DNA of 64,000 nt from Gimesia alba (GCF_007744675.1 NZ_CP036269.1:372001-436000), one strand, 5' to 3'. Positions 18,542-27,101 are shown, counted from the first letter of the stretch. Notes: generated by a model from the letters alone, not told the origin. Numbers and translations are program-made.

Positions 18542-19732
18542 TTATTTCAAGAAAAAGAAGCGTTCGGCACTTCTTACGGTTTTTGGATCTTCTTTTCGCA
18601 ATTTGTCGAGCATCTGTTTTGCTTTTTCCGTGGTCGCGGCATCAGGGCCGCCACCCTTTTTATTCTTCCCTTTGGAAGCGACCAGGAGATAACGCACAAT
18701 AGCCCGTTTGATGGACGGGATGTCATAGTCTCCTGTGCCGTACATCCCCATCAGGCGGTTCAACACGCTCCAGTCATCCCAGCGGGCAAGGTCCGCGACG
18801 ACCAGGTCAGTCAGTTCGGGACGATCCAGCAGCAGACGCATTGATTGACGTAAACGCTCTTTGCTGATTCGTCCGTCGCCATAAGTCCACATGAACCGCA
18901 GAGCCTGCATCGCAGCGTACGTTTCACTGAATGCGACATCCTTGGGAACAAACTTGGTTTCATCAATTTTGTCGAGTCCGTCCGCACCGGTCAGCAGCAG
19001 GTATCCCGAGATCACACCATCAATGCCCAATCGAAACTCTTTTGTGGGCTCATTGATTTTCTTCTCCATGAATGCGACATCAGCTTCCTGGCCACACAGA
19101 CCCAATAGCAGTCCATACAGGCCCAGTCGCGTAACAGGGGTCTCCAGATCTACAATCCATTTCCGGATTTTTTCCCGTGGCATCTCTTTGGAGAGCGGCG
19201 TGATATCCTCATAAGGTGCATTAGCGAATTCGGCGTAGGCGTCGTTCGAGATCATCTGGTCCGGAAATTCCAGGAACTTCAGGAAGTACCGCAAACGTTT
19301 GGATGTTTTTTCTTCAGGAGCAGGTGCCTGCGAAATATAGTGGAAGCTGGTTTCAGTCACTTCGATTGGATCGCCCCAGTCGATGCTGGCTCCTTTGGTG
19401 CCCAACAGCAAAAACAGATTCCCTTTTTTGCCGGGACGATGGCGATTGATGGTAATTTGATCGCCGACTTTCAGTTTATCTTTGTCTGCCTGCCGGACAA
19501 TCTCTTTAATTTCAAATACCGTTTTACCGGCTTTGTCCAGCGTCCCTTTCTCTGCTTCCGTCCACTGAACCAGAACGGCAACATCCGATTGGGAGAGTTG
19601 CTCGGTTAAGGTCAGTGATGGGGCAGAACAGAACGGGCAGGCTGAGGCAGTACTGACCTGTGCCAGCATCAGTAATCCGCAAAGCAGTCCCAGGAAAAAG
19701 CGATTTTTAACGTGTTTTGTCAGACCATTCAT
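18542..19732 (-). CDS. Exported CPFC-motif protein with helical repeats, copy 2
   Basis: This 396-aa protein has a signal peptide followed by C32-P-F-C35, then the same beta-rich and helical-repeat layout as its downstream paralogue. Shared blocks include TVFEIKE, LTEQLSQ, the LRYFLKFLE / LKYFLKFLE pair, LGLYGLL-GLCGQE, AFSETYAAMQAL and RPEL. A conserved third Cys lies in GLCGQE. The C-terminus RFFFLK is three residues longer than copy 1. The pair clearly arose by tandem duplication and the copies have since diverged. Function unknown; an envelope location is likely. Confidence 0.82.
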   Translation of the reverse strand: MNGLTKHVKNRFFLGLLCGLLMLAQVSTASACPFCSAPSLTLTEQLSQSDVAVLVQWTEAEKGTLDKAGKTVFEIKEIVRQADKDKLKVGDQITINRHRPGKKGNLFLLLGTKGASIDWGDPIEVTETSFHYISQAPAPEEKTSKRLRYFLKFLEFPDQMISNDAYAEFANAPYEDITPLSKEMPREKIRKWIVDLETPVTRLGLYGLLLGLCGQEADVAFMEKKINEPTKEFRLGIDGVISGYLLLTGADGLDKIDETKFVPKDVAFSETYAAMQALRFMWTYGDGRISKERLRQSMRLLLDRPELTDLVVADLARWDDWSVLNRLMGMYGTGDYDIPSIKRAIVRYLLVASKGKNKKGGGPDAATTEKAKQMLDKLRKEDPKTVRSAERFFFLK

Positions 19733-19794
19733 TGCCGAACCTCGTGGCGGTTAAAACTGTTTTGTGTTTATAGATTGGGAATCGGATGTTGTCA

Positions 19795-20703
19795 TTATTT
19801 GTCAATCACAATGGCGTCGTCAATCAGATAAATCCGCTCAAGTTCGCCATCAATGGTTTCTGCTTTAATATGAAACACGCCCACAACATCAAAGGGGCGA
19901 TTCAGGATATAGTCAGCTGTGACACCGTCCCGCATTATAACGGGAAACAGATCATAGATTTTCGGATTCTTTCCGAAGCAGCAAATCTGATTATCGCGGG
20001 CCAGTTGAAAAACCTCATTCCCTGTCTGTTGGAATGGAGGATACATAAATCCTCGAATCCGAATACGCTTGCCATCCAGATCTTTCAGCCATTGAGGCAT
20101 CAGCTCCGGCGCTTCGGGAGTCACCGGTTCCATGTTCATGACTTTCAGCAAATCGATATCATCATAGTTAATCAGCAATGCGTTCTCAGGAGTCGTTTTG
20201 CGAAAGATACGTTCTTTTACCAGGATTTTCACTTCGCGTGGCTCGAGGGAGACAAGTTCTTTTTGCTCCTGCTCGCTTAATGCACGATCTTTAGGATCCG
20301 GCTTTTTTGCAACGAGGGGCGCCGCCTCTTCCCCGACTTGCGTATCTATCTGTTTCACCGGTTCCGGGTTGTTTGCAACCTTGTCTGTGGTTTTTTTTGT
20401 GGGTACCGAGGGTGTGTGATTCGCTGTTTTTTCTGGCGATGTCGTAGTTTGTTTCGCGGGTGCTGTTGTTTCGTTTTCAGGGGGGGGAGTCTGATTTGTG
20501 ATTGTAGTTTTTGAACCAGCCGCCTGTTCGGTTTCTGAATCGGCATCGGTTTTCTGGCTACGTTCGTCGATCGTTTCGCTGAACTGCCGGTACTCTGTCG
20601 GCTCTGACGAAGAACAGCCGGTACCCATTAGAGGCAGGCTGCTTACAGTCAGGAGAGACAATAGAATCATAATATATCGGGTGGGATAAAGGTGGGCGGG
20701 CAC
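19795..20703 (-). CDS. Predicted lipoprotein with C-terminal CCFG domain (DUF3299-like)
   Basis: This is a protein of about 302 aa. A hydrophobic signal ends in LMGTGC, a loose lipobox, followed by a long low-complexity linker rich in T, K, P, E and Q (roughly residues 35-120). The folded C-terminal domain holds IRGFMYPPF, ARDNQICCFGKNPKIYDLFPV and FDVVGVFHI, which resembles DUF3299 (OB-like, envelope). I chose the GTG at 20701-20703 because AGGAG lies 9 bases upstream. A TTG at 20739 and an ATG at 20670 are in-frame alternatives. The adjacent upstream gene encodes a membrane protein with the same domain. Confidence 0.78.
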   Translation of the reverse strand: MPAHLYPTRYIMILLSLLTVSSLPLMGTGCSSSEPTEYRQFSETIDERSQKTDADSETEQAAGSKTTITNQTPPPENETTAPAKQTTTSPEKTANHTPSVPTKKTTDKVANNPEPVKQIDTQVGEEAAPLVAKKPDPKDRALSEQEQKELVSLEPREVKILVKERIFRKTTPENALLINYDDIDLLKVMNMEPVTPEAPELMPQWLKDLDGKRIRIRGFMYPPFQQTGNEVFQLARDNQICCFGKNPKIYDLFPVIMRDGVTADYILNRPFDVVGVFHIKAETIDGELERIYLIDDAIVIDK

Positions 20704-20757
20704 GTGATCAAACTCCTGATGATCGGGTGGTTGCACCAACTTCTTAACAAAGTTGAT

Positions 20758-20790
20758 AATGGCTCAGACTGGAATTCAATCTGAGCCATT
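20758..20790 (-). terminator. Hairpin between the two CCFG-domain genes
   Basis: Perfect 11-base arms lie at 20758-20768 and 20780-20790 with an 11-base loop, about 60 bases past the stop of the membrane CCFG gene. The U run after the stem is poor, so termination may be partial, leaving read-through into the lipoprotein gene. Confidence 0.5.
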
Positions 20791-20852
20791 CAGAGATTAA
20801 CAGGTAATTCAGTTTTTACTTTCTCAATGGAATCGGGGGCTGCTTCAAATGA

Positions 20853-21566
20853 TTAATAGGCCGTCTGTGCCTGCTCAAAGTGTGTTCCCTTCAATTGATA
20901 AACGGGCTTTAATTCACCAGCCTGCGTCGGTGCTTCGGCTAAAAACTCGCCTGCTACCGAGACCAGACCCGCATAAAAATCAGCGCGCTGATCGCCTTGC
21001 AGTTCGACCAGAATCATATCTTTGACGTCAGGCTGTCCGCCAAAACAACACTGGCCATTATCTTTGACCAGAATAAAGCTCTTCAGGTTTTCTGTCTGGC
21101 GGGTGGGATACATATAACCTTTGAGGAAGACTTTCTGTTTGTCCATCTTCATGACGTCGGGGTTAACTCTGGTAACACCGTCGGTCTGGACAAAATCTTT
21201 AGAGGCAATATCACTGGCGAAGTTGAGTCGCTGATATCCTTCGGGGACTTCATGCGCGTATACAAAAGACTGATAGGAAATCCCGCTGATAAGGAAAAAC
21301 GTTGAGAGTGAGACTCCTGCCAGTGCGACTGTTTTTCCTCCCAATTCTCCCCCAGAACGATTGATACTGAATAAGCTGATCAAAGAAACGACAATCCCAA
21401 AGACGGCGATTCCTAAACCAATAATTCCGAACAGGGCGATGAACGAAAGCAACGCCAACGCCAGACCGACGACCGCAGTCGGAGGCACCGGTTTGTAAGA
21501 AAACTCATCGTGCACAGGCGCGACATTTTCTAAAGAGTGATTGGATCCATCAAGAACTTGCGACAT
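20853..21566 (-). CDS. Membrane protein with C-terminal CCFG domain (DUF3299-like)
   Basis: This is a 237-aa protein. The N-terminus has hydrophobic segments at about 31-66 and 82-99, similar to small DUF4190-type membrane domains. An extracytoplasmic domain follows with FLKGYMYPTRQT, FILVKDNGQCCFGGQP (C173, C174) and VAGEF. This matches the C-terminal domain of the neighbouring lipoprotein position by position (G-[FY]-M-Y-P, D-N-x-x-C-C-F-G, P-x-x-x-D, A-D-[YF]). The vicinal Cys pair suggests metal or thiol chemistry at the membrane surface, which is inference only. No strong ribosome site was fixed. Confidence 0.8.
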   Translation of the reverse strand: MSQVLDGSNHSLENVAPVHDEFSYKPVPPTAVVGLALALLSFIALFGIIGLGIAVFGIVVSLISLFSINRSGGELGGKTVALAGVSLSTFFLISGISYQSFVYAHEVPEGYQRLNFASDIASKDFVQTDGVTRVNPDVMKMDKQKVFLKGYMYPTRQTENLKSFILVKDNGQCCFGGQPDVKDMILVELQGDQRADFYAGLVSVAGEFLAEAPTQAGELKPVYQLKGTHFEQAQTAY

Positions 21567-22104
21567 CTTGCAAGGCCTTTCAAAAATTCAACAAGAACCA
21601 GGAATAAACGAATAAGTCAGAAACACGCGTCGCTCAGAGAGAGCGAACTTGATCCGACTCCCTATGAGAGCCACATAGCACTACAACTATCATATCATGC
21701 TTCAGGGGGCAGAGCACCCCTGAATTCCTACAGAATGCTAGAGAAATCAGTGAACGCAGGGGATAGGCTGATTAATTTTCAGCTTCCGAAAAGTCAAATC
21801 ATGACTTCTCTCTAAACCCCTGTCGGCATGCTTCTGGCTCTACAGTATATACGGCTGGGCTACACGTTTTGTTGAATTTTTATCAATCTTAAGAATCTCA
21901 ACCCTAATTTGTGAGGGTGATCCTGATTTCTCTAAGAAAAGGCTTCACGTCTGAATGTTATAAGTCTATTTTAAATAAGAGATTACGGCGATGTTTTTGC
22001 GAAAGTCGAGTTGCACCTGTTTTATCATCAATTTCAGCGATCTGTTCACATGATTTCCCGTTGATGCTACCTCAATTCAGTTTGCGTGAAACCGGTCTCA
22101 GAAA
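21567..22104. other. Non-coding gap downstream of the phosphonate-type operon
   Basis: This stretch of 538 bases holds no recognisable gene. It should carry the promoter of the CCFG membrane protein. A perfect hairpin with 8-base arms TTCAGGGG/CCCCTGAA lies at 21701-21724 (loop 8), about 135 bases before that gene's start codon. A smaller one, TCGCTC/GAGCGA, lies at 21630-21646. No U run follows either on the minus strand, so leader structure is as likely as termination. Confidence 0.4.
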
Positions 22105-22710
22105 TCAGTCGCATTCCAGACAGCTTTCCACATCTCGCCGATATGCATTTAGCTCGGGCACTTCCAACCCTTTGACCTTGGCTCCATCATCCCAGCGTCT
22201 CAGTAAGACCGCGGTGTTATGAAAGGGGTTACTTTCGAATTCTGCTACTTCCGCATCGGTCATCAAACCTCCCTGCAACTTGAAACTCCGTTGAGATGCC
22301 TGAGAGAGCCCATTGAAATATTCGGCGTCAACCGTACAGAGATAGCGTTTCGCGGGGACATGCAGCAGGATGGGTTCGGTGACCGCTTTGCCGAAGAACG
22401 GCTCTAACTGTTGTGCACCGATGGTTTCGTGGTGCCAGTCTTCGACCAGAAAATCGTTCTGTTCGTCGTGTTCATCCATCAGGAAATGTCCTATGTCGTG
22501 CAGCAGCGCCGCTGTAATCTGCTCCATTGACGCCTGACTCTCTCGCGCCAAATGGGCGGCTTGTAATGCATGTTCCAGTTGCGTCACCGCTTCATCATAA
22601 AAACTCTGGCCATGACGTTGCATTAAGTTAAAGAGGGCATCGACATTTTCCCTACGTGTCTTTGAGAGTGATAAAGTGTCGCACAATGAGATATCGATAT
22701 TTTCTTTCAT
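22105..22710 (-). CDS. phnZ: PhnZ-like HD-domain phosphonate oxygenase
   Basis: This is a 201-aa protein of the length and order of the phosphonate-associated HD family (TIGR03276 type). It has EAVTQLEHALQAAHLA with H47, the HD pair in LLHDIGH (H71, D72), WHHE (H93-H94), ILLHVPAKRYLC (H117) and LRRWDDGAK (D174). Known PhnZ uses two irons and O2 to cleave 1-hydroxy-phosphonates to phosphate plus an acid. The Tyr before the conserved Glu (Y38, E40) is one residue closer than I recall in PhnZ, so a relative such as TmpB is possible. Its ATG overlaps the dioxygenase stop by four bases, so the two are coupled. Confidence 0.85.
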   Translation of the reverse strand: MKENIDISLCDTLSLSKTRRENVDALFNLMQRHGQSFYDEAVTQLEHALQAAHLARESQASMEQITAALLHDIGHFLMDEHDEQNDFLVEDWHHETIGAQQLEPFFGKAVTEPILLHVPAKRYLCTVDAEYFNGLSQASQRSFKLQGGLMTDAEVAEFESNPFHNTAVLLRRWDDGAKVKGLEVPELNAYRRDVESCLECD

Positions 22711-23489
22711 GATTGCTCCGCAGGCTTTCCATCAAAATGACCAATTTTACTGATTTTCAGTTTCTCGTCGCTGGTTTGTCCTACTTCAGCGAGCGAACGT
22801 CGTTTGTCAGCGTAGTATTCTTCTCGTAGATCTCCTTCCTCAGCAGCGTTGTATGTCAGATACAGAGTCCGCCGTGGTTGCTGTGTTTTATTGGGAGGAC
22901 TTTTATGAGGCGCATACGAGCTGAAGAACAGGGCATCGCCCGGTTGCATCGAAACCGGCTTCCAATCTAATGTTAAAGCGAAATGCGGTTCGATACAGCC
23001 GTGCTCATCCAGATGCAGCAGGCCTTGTTGATGTAGACCAGGGGCAAAAAACAGACAGCCGTTTTCTGGTGTTGCTGCATCGACGGCAATAGAGCATGTA
23101 ATATGATTCTTGATAAACTCATATGCGGGTGCGTCCTGATGCGGAGCATAACCGCCGCCTCCGGGATATTTGTAATTGATTTTTTCTTTGTAGAGAATCG
23201 CCGGTTTGCCCATTAATTGACCGGCGGACTCAATCACATTGCCTTCGGTCAATAATTTTCGTATTCCGGTATGATAGCCTAAAATGTATTCCGTCCGTGC
23301 TGGTTTGATTCCGAAAGGCGTCTGTTCGAAATGATGCATCCACTGGTTATCACTTGCGGGCCATTCACTGATTTCTTCGATCCATTGGCGCAGGTTATCG
23401 GTCTCAACTGGTGTTAAAAAGCCGGGGAGTTTCAAGTAGCCAGTTGATTCCCAGATTTCGAGTTGCTCTGGATGAATAGTTATTGTCAT
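22707..23489 (-). CDS. Fe(II)/2-oxoglutarate dioxygenase of the PhnY*/TmpA (phytanoyl-CoA dioxygenase) type
   Basis: This is a 260-aa protein with a phytanoyl-CoA dioxygenase fold. The iron triad is H117-x-D119 in APHQDAP and H195 in YAPHKSP, and Arg in PRRTLY is placed to bind 2-oxoglutarate. In characterised systems this enzyme alpha-hydroxylates an aminoalkylphosphonate and hands the product to the HD oxygenase encoded next door. Family membership is clear from motifs, and the phosphonate role is inferred from the coupled phnZ-like gene. Its start overlaps the transporter stop by one base (TAATG). Confidence 0.85.
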   Translation of the reverse strand: MTITIHPEQLEIWESTGYLKLPGFLTPVETDNLRQWIEEISEWPASDNQWMHHFEQTPFGIKPARTEYILGYHTGIRKLLTEGNVIESAGQLMGKPAILYKEKINYKYPGGGGYAPHQDAPAYEFIKNHITCSIAVDAATPENGCLFFAPGLHQQGLLHLDEHGCIEPHFALTLDWKPVSMQPGDALFFSSYAPHKSPPNKTQQPRRTLYLTYNAAEEGDLREEYYADKRRSLAEVGQTSDEKLKISKIGHFDGKPAEQS

Positions 23490-24850
23490 TACAATACACC
23501 TGTGTTCGTACCAAGTTTTGGTTCAGTTTCGAGTTGAAGTGGTTCTAATAATGTTGCTTCACTGACGGTCTGTTTCTGGCGGAAATACAGAACAACCACT
23601 ACGGTGCCCACGATGGACACGGGGGAAATGATCAGCGCCAGCCAGAACAGCAGCGAAACAAAATCCAGATTTTTTTCAAAGACGAGATTGACGATTGCCA
23701 TCATCACAACCGTGCTGATGTAGCCGGCAAAATCTCCCAGGTAAAGCAGGTAACCCACATTGCTTTTGTTTCGCAGCATGGCGATCACGCGCTCGTAAAT
23801 CGTCGTATGGAATAGCACGTAGGGCACATACAGACTGATGCCAATCAGAACCATAAATTGAAATGCGGCCTCTTCCGTCCAGTGAGTCGTTCCCCAATAA
23901 GACAATGTGGTGACCAGTGCGCAGGCAAATCCGAGTCCGACCATTGACATACCGACTTTGAACGCGCGATAGTTGGCACCAATAAACACCACCGCTGCAC
24001 TGAGTGCTACAACAGCAATCGCGACCAGCATTTCTGACTGGGCAAAAATTTCCGGTTTTTCGACACCGAAACCGGACCAGATCTCAGCAGCATAGTCATC
24101 GCGCACGCTACGAAAAATCGTGAGCAACACCATGAGTAAAATCAAGACCGTCAGCCCCAGTGCATTCCGGGAATAAAACTGGCGGCGTTCCGCACCATTA
24201 AAAGGGGATCGCTTCGAGCGTGCCGTCACATCCAGTTCACCCGGTGGGGGAATCTGCTGCAACATCCAGACCCCAATGAGTAAAGGGAGCCAGAACAAAG
24301 CACCGGTGAGAAACGGCATCCAGAATTCAGAGACGCCGTAGTCTTGCATCAGGATCGCACCGACGGTTTTCACAGTTCCAGAGGCCATGATGAAGCTGGC
24401 ACATAGTCCGGCTGCCATCGCTTCCGTCACACGCCTTCCTTCAAGAAATGCAAACACACAACCAAATACCATTCCGAGAGGCAAACCGTTACAGAACAGA
24501 AAAACGGGCTTCAGCCAATACGGGGCGACCGCATAGGGGAGCAGAGCAAGATGCGCGACGCCGATCAATCCTAAGATCATCGCTGCACGACGATTCGGTG
24601 TCATTTCGGAAATTACTTTGATGCCGATGAATTTGGAAAGCGCATATCCGCTGACCTGGGCAAACAGCAGAATGACTTTATACCCTACGCCCCAGAAAAC
24701 GAGGTCTTCATATTGTGCGACAGTAAAGGGTTTCCGAAAGGCGTACATGCAGAAGTAGGTCGTAAACGCCGCGATCACAGACCAGGTGATTAAGAGACCC
24801 CGATTGCTTTGTTCCAGACGCGTCGAGATGTACGCAGATTGAAATTGCAT
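23489..24850 (-). CDS. MFS-type transporter (DUF5690-like), candidate phosphonate importer
   Basis: This is a 453-aa protein with about 12 hydrophobic segments. The N-terminal TYFCMYAFRKPFTVA and the GLPLGMVFGCVFAFLEGRR block recall the DUF5690 branch of the major facilitator superfamily. The first gene of a three-gene overlapping operon with the dioxygenase and HD oxygenase, it is the natural candidate for uptake of the substrate. That assignment is inference from context. The ATG at 24850 has no obvious strong ribosome site. Confidence 0.82.
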   Translation of the reverse strand: MQFQSAYISTRLEQSNRGLLITWSVIAAFTTYFCMYAFRKPFTVAQYEDLVFWGVGYKVILLFAQVSGYALSKFIGIKVISEMTPNRRAAMILGLIGVAHLALLPYAVAPYWLKPVFLFCNGLPLGMVFGCVFAFLEGRRVTEAMAAGLCASFIMASGTVKTVGAILMQDYGVSEFWMPFLTGALFWLPLLIGVWMLQQIPPPGELDVTARSKRSPFNGAERRQFYSRNALGLTVLILLMVLLTIFRSVRDDYAAEIWSGFGVEKPEIFAQSEMLVAIAVVALSAAVVFIGANYRAFKVGMSMVGLGFACALVTTLSYWGTTHWTEEAAFQFMVLIGISLYVPYVLFHTTIYERVIAMLRNKSNVGYLLYLGDFAGYISTVVMMAIVNLVFEKNLDFVSLLFWLALIISPVSIVGTVVVVLYFRQKQTVSEATLLEPLQLETEPKLGTNTGVL

Positions 24851-25006
24851 GCAGCGTCTCTACTCAAGGAAATTACTTTAGAATATTCCGGGCATTGTAG
24901 AGACGAAGCATGAAGTGCTGGTGAGCGACATGTGAATACTGGGTGAAGAGTACGTACGATCCGCGCATCTTAAACATTCAGCTGCTGGACTTAAGGCAGA
25001 TTCGAT

Positions 25007-26362
25007 TCAGTCACTCAAGGTACTGGCGACGTCAGTGCGGTAGGCAGTCATCGCGGGAATGAATCCGACCAGAGATGCCAACACAACCAGAACCGGCAGC
25101 AGAATCAGTTCGAGAGAACTGAAGGCAAGTGGATTGATCAACAGCCCGCTGCGCGCTTCAATGATGGGAGCAGCGACGAAAACAAGACCATGTCCCAAGA
25201 TGATTCCCAGGATGCCGCCCCCCAGGCAGAGCAGTACTGACTCGGAGAGAATAATCGTAAATACTGCGGTGCGGCCGGCTCCCAGAGCGCGCATGATGGC
25301 GATTTCCCGTTTACGGTCCGACATTGAGTTGTAAATGCTGACAAAAATACTGACGCCGGAGACGGCAATGATTAACGCGGTCAGCACGATCAACATGGTG
25401 CGCACATTCCCGACAATATTTTGCATCAACCAGCTGATTTGCTGGATCGGATTGACGGCCTGTGCCTGATTGGCTTCTTTTAAATCTGACTGGAACTTGA
25501 TTGTGGTAAAGCCGCGCAAGCGGTCGCCTTTCATCTGCACCAGAATCGCGGTAACTTCTTTCTGGGCGTCGGGAACTTCATGGTCGTGACCAGAGTGATC
25601 GTGGCCGCTGTGATCATGATGATCGTGAGCCGCGTTTTCTTTCATAAGTGCTTTGAGCTTTTCTTCGTCGAGTTTTTCTCCAAAAAATGCCGCTTCCCGT
25701 TTCAGTGCTTCATCCAGTGGTTTTTCATGTCCGGAAACCTGGTAAAACCCGCGCAGGTTCACAAAGACCGTTCGATCATTGGGAGTTCCCGTGGGTGCCA
25801 GAATGCCAACGATTTTAAATTTTTCATCATGCACATGTCCGGCTTCAGCAGAACCATGAATCAGTTGGAATTCATCACCCATCTTCCAGTTATTTTGCTT
25901 GGCAACGACAGATCCAATCACCGCGTCCCAGGTGCCCGGCAGAAATTTTCCATCCTTGTTGATCCGAAAATGACGACCGGGAACATATTCCAACGCAAAA
26001 TAGCGGGGAATCGTACCGACAATCGGAAACCCTCCTTTTTGGGTCACATCTCCGATGGCAAACGGAATGGCTTCTTCAATGCGAGGGTCTTTTTTCAGTT
26101 CGGTGTAATAACGATAAGGCAGGTTTTCAATGGGGGCTCCCACGCGAAAAACCGTACTCAGAACCAGTTGTAATGGGCTGCCTTGTGCACCGACAATCAG
26201 GTCGTAACCGCTGGCAGTCTGATTAAACATTCGGTCAATCACACTGTTGATGACGAGGACGGAGACCATTAGTGTGACGCCCAGCGCAACACTCAAAGCC
26301 GTTAACAGAGAGGCGAGGCGACGTTGTCGGATGCTTTTCCAGGCAATAGTCAGAGTATTCAT
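25007..26362 (-). CDS. ABC transporter permease (FtsX/MacB type) with His-rich segment
   Basis: This 451-aa protein has one N-terminal membrane helix (about 17-40), a large extracytoplasmic MacB-like domain and three C-terminal helices in an FtsX-like block (SIFVSIYNSMSDRKREIAIMRALGA). The extracytoplasmic domain carries an Asp/His-rich run of about 16 residues (AHDHHDHSGHDHSGHDH), likely to bind Zn or another metal. Such permeases mediate lipoprotein or substrate movement driven by the ATPase, or act as mechanotransmission pumps. The ATPase gene is 64 bases upstream on the same strand, so the two form one transporter. The transported substrate is unknown. Confidence 0.9.
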   Translation of the reverse strand: MNTLTIAWKSIRQRRLASLLTALSVALGVTLMVSVLVINSVIDRMFNQTASGYDLIVGAQGSPLQLVLSTVFRVGAPIENLPYRYYTELKKDPRIEEAIPFAIGDVTQKGGFPIVGTIPRYFALEYVPGRHFRINKDGKFLPGTWDAVIGSVVAKQNNWKMGDEFQLIHGSAEAGHVHDEKFKIVGILAPTGTPNDRTVFVNLRGFYQVSGHEKPLDEALKREAAFFGEKLDEEKLKALMKENAAHDHHDHSGHDHSGHDHEVPDAQKEVTAILVQMKGDRLRGFTTIKFQSDLKEANQAQAVNPIQQISWLMQNIVGNVRTMLIVLTALIIAVSGVSIFVSIYNSMSDRKREIAIMRALGAGRTAVFTIILSESVLLCLGGGILGIILGHGLVFVAAPIIEARSGLLINPLAFSSLELILLPVLVVLASLVGFIPAMTAYRTDVASTLSD

Positions 26363-26426
26363 AGTGGGGAATTACTTTGTTCGCTGAGGAATAAAAGATG
26401 AAGGACGTCGATAAGAATCATCAAAG

Positions 26427-27101
26427 CTAAACTTGAACGTGTACTTTATTGAAGTCGGTCAGAGTTTCCACGCGTTCAAACTGTTTGGCCACTTCCTGCG
26501 AATGAGTCACCAGCAGCATGGCAATCTGATTCTGAGCGCAGGCATCGCGCAACAGATGCAGGATGGTTTCCTGATTGGCCACATCGACATTCGCTGTCGG
26601 TTCGTCAGCCAGTAACAGTTTCGGTTGATTGGCCAGAGCGCGGGCCACCGCCACACGCTGTTGTTCCCCAACTGACATCTGTTTCGGGTGATGATGCAGG
26701 CGATGTTCCAGTCCTACCAGCGCCAACAGTTCTTTGGCTCGATCACGATTCGGCTTTTTGCGGGAAAAACTCATTCCGAGTAACACGTTTTCTAAGGCGG
26801 AAAATGCGGGCAGCAGGTTAAATGTCTGAAACACAAAACCAATCCGCTCGGCTCGAAACCGATCACGAACCACTTCCGGCATGGATGCGATCTCGGTGCC
26901 GGCAATGGTTACTTTGCCGCTGTCGGCGGCTGTGATGCCGGAGATCACATTTAACAGGGTTGATTTTCCCGAGCCGCTCTCGCCGATCAGCACGACCTGT
27001 TCGTTGTCTTTCAGCTCGAATCGTTCGATGTCCAGAATGGGGAGCGTGGAACCATCGGGCTCCTTATAACTTTTTTTTACATTTTCCAGCAGCAGTGACA
27101 T
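26427..27101 (-). CDS. ABC transporter ATP-binding protein (LolD/MacB-like)
   Basis: This is a 224-aa nucleotide-binding subunit. Walker A is GESGSGKST, the signature is MSVGEQQRVAVARAL (S-V-G-E-Q in place of L-S-G-G-Q), and Walker B is LLLADEPTANVD, followed by a typical VTHSQ switch His. It is the ATPase for the FtsX/MacB-type permease immediately downstream. The ATG is preceded by GAGG-like bases on the minus strand. Family assignment is firm; the cargo is not known. Confidence 0.93.
   Translation of the reverse strand: MSLLLENVKKSYKEPDGSTLPILDIERFELKDNEQVVLIGESGSGKSTLLNVISGITAADSGKVTIAGTEIASMPEVVRDRFRAERIGFVFQTFNLLPAFSALENVLLGMSFSRKKPNRDRAKELLALVGLEHRLHHHPKQMSVGEQQRVAVARALANQPKLLLADEPTANVDVANQETILHLLRDACAQNQIAMLLVTHSQEVAKQFERVETLTDFNKVHVQV

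Noticed and set aside
19786..20280. 164-codon open frame on the plus strand
   Set aside because: Antisense to the CCFG-domain lipoprotein gene, whose domain is confirmed by its neighbour; no ribosome site or family.
25580..26173. 197-codon open frame on the plus strand
   Set aside because: Antisense to the ABC permease gene; its Val/Ile/Phe-rich content mirrors the His-rich and beta-rich coding strand.
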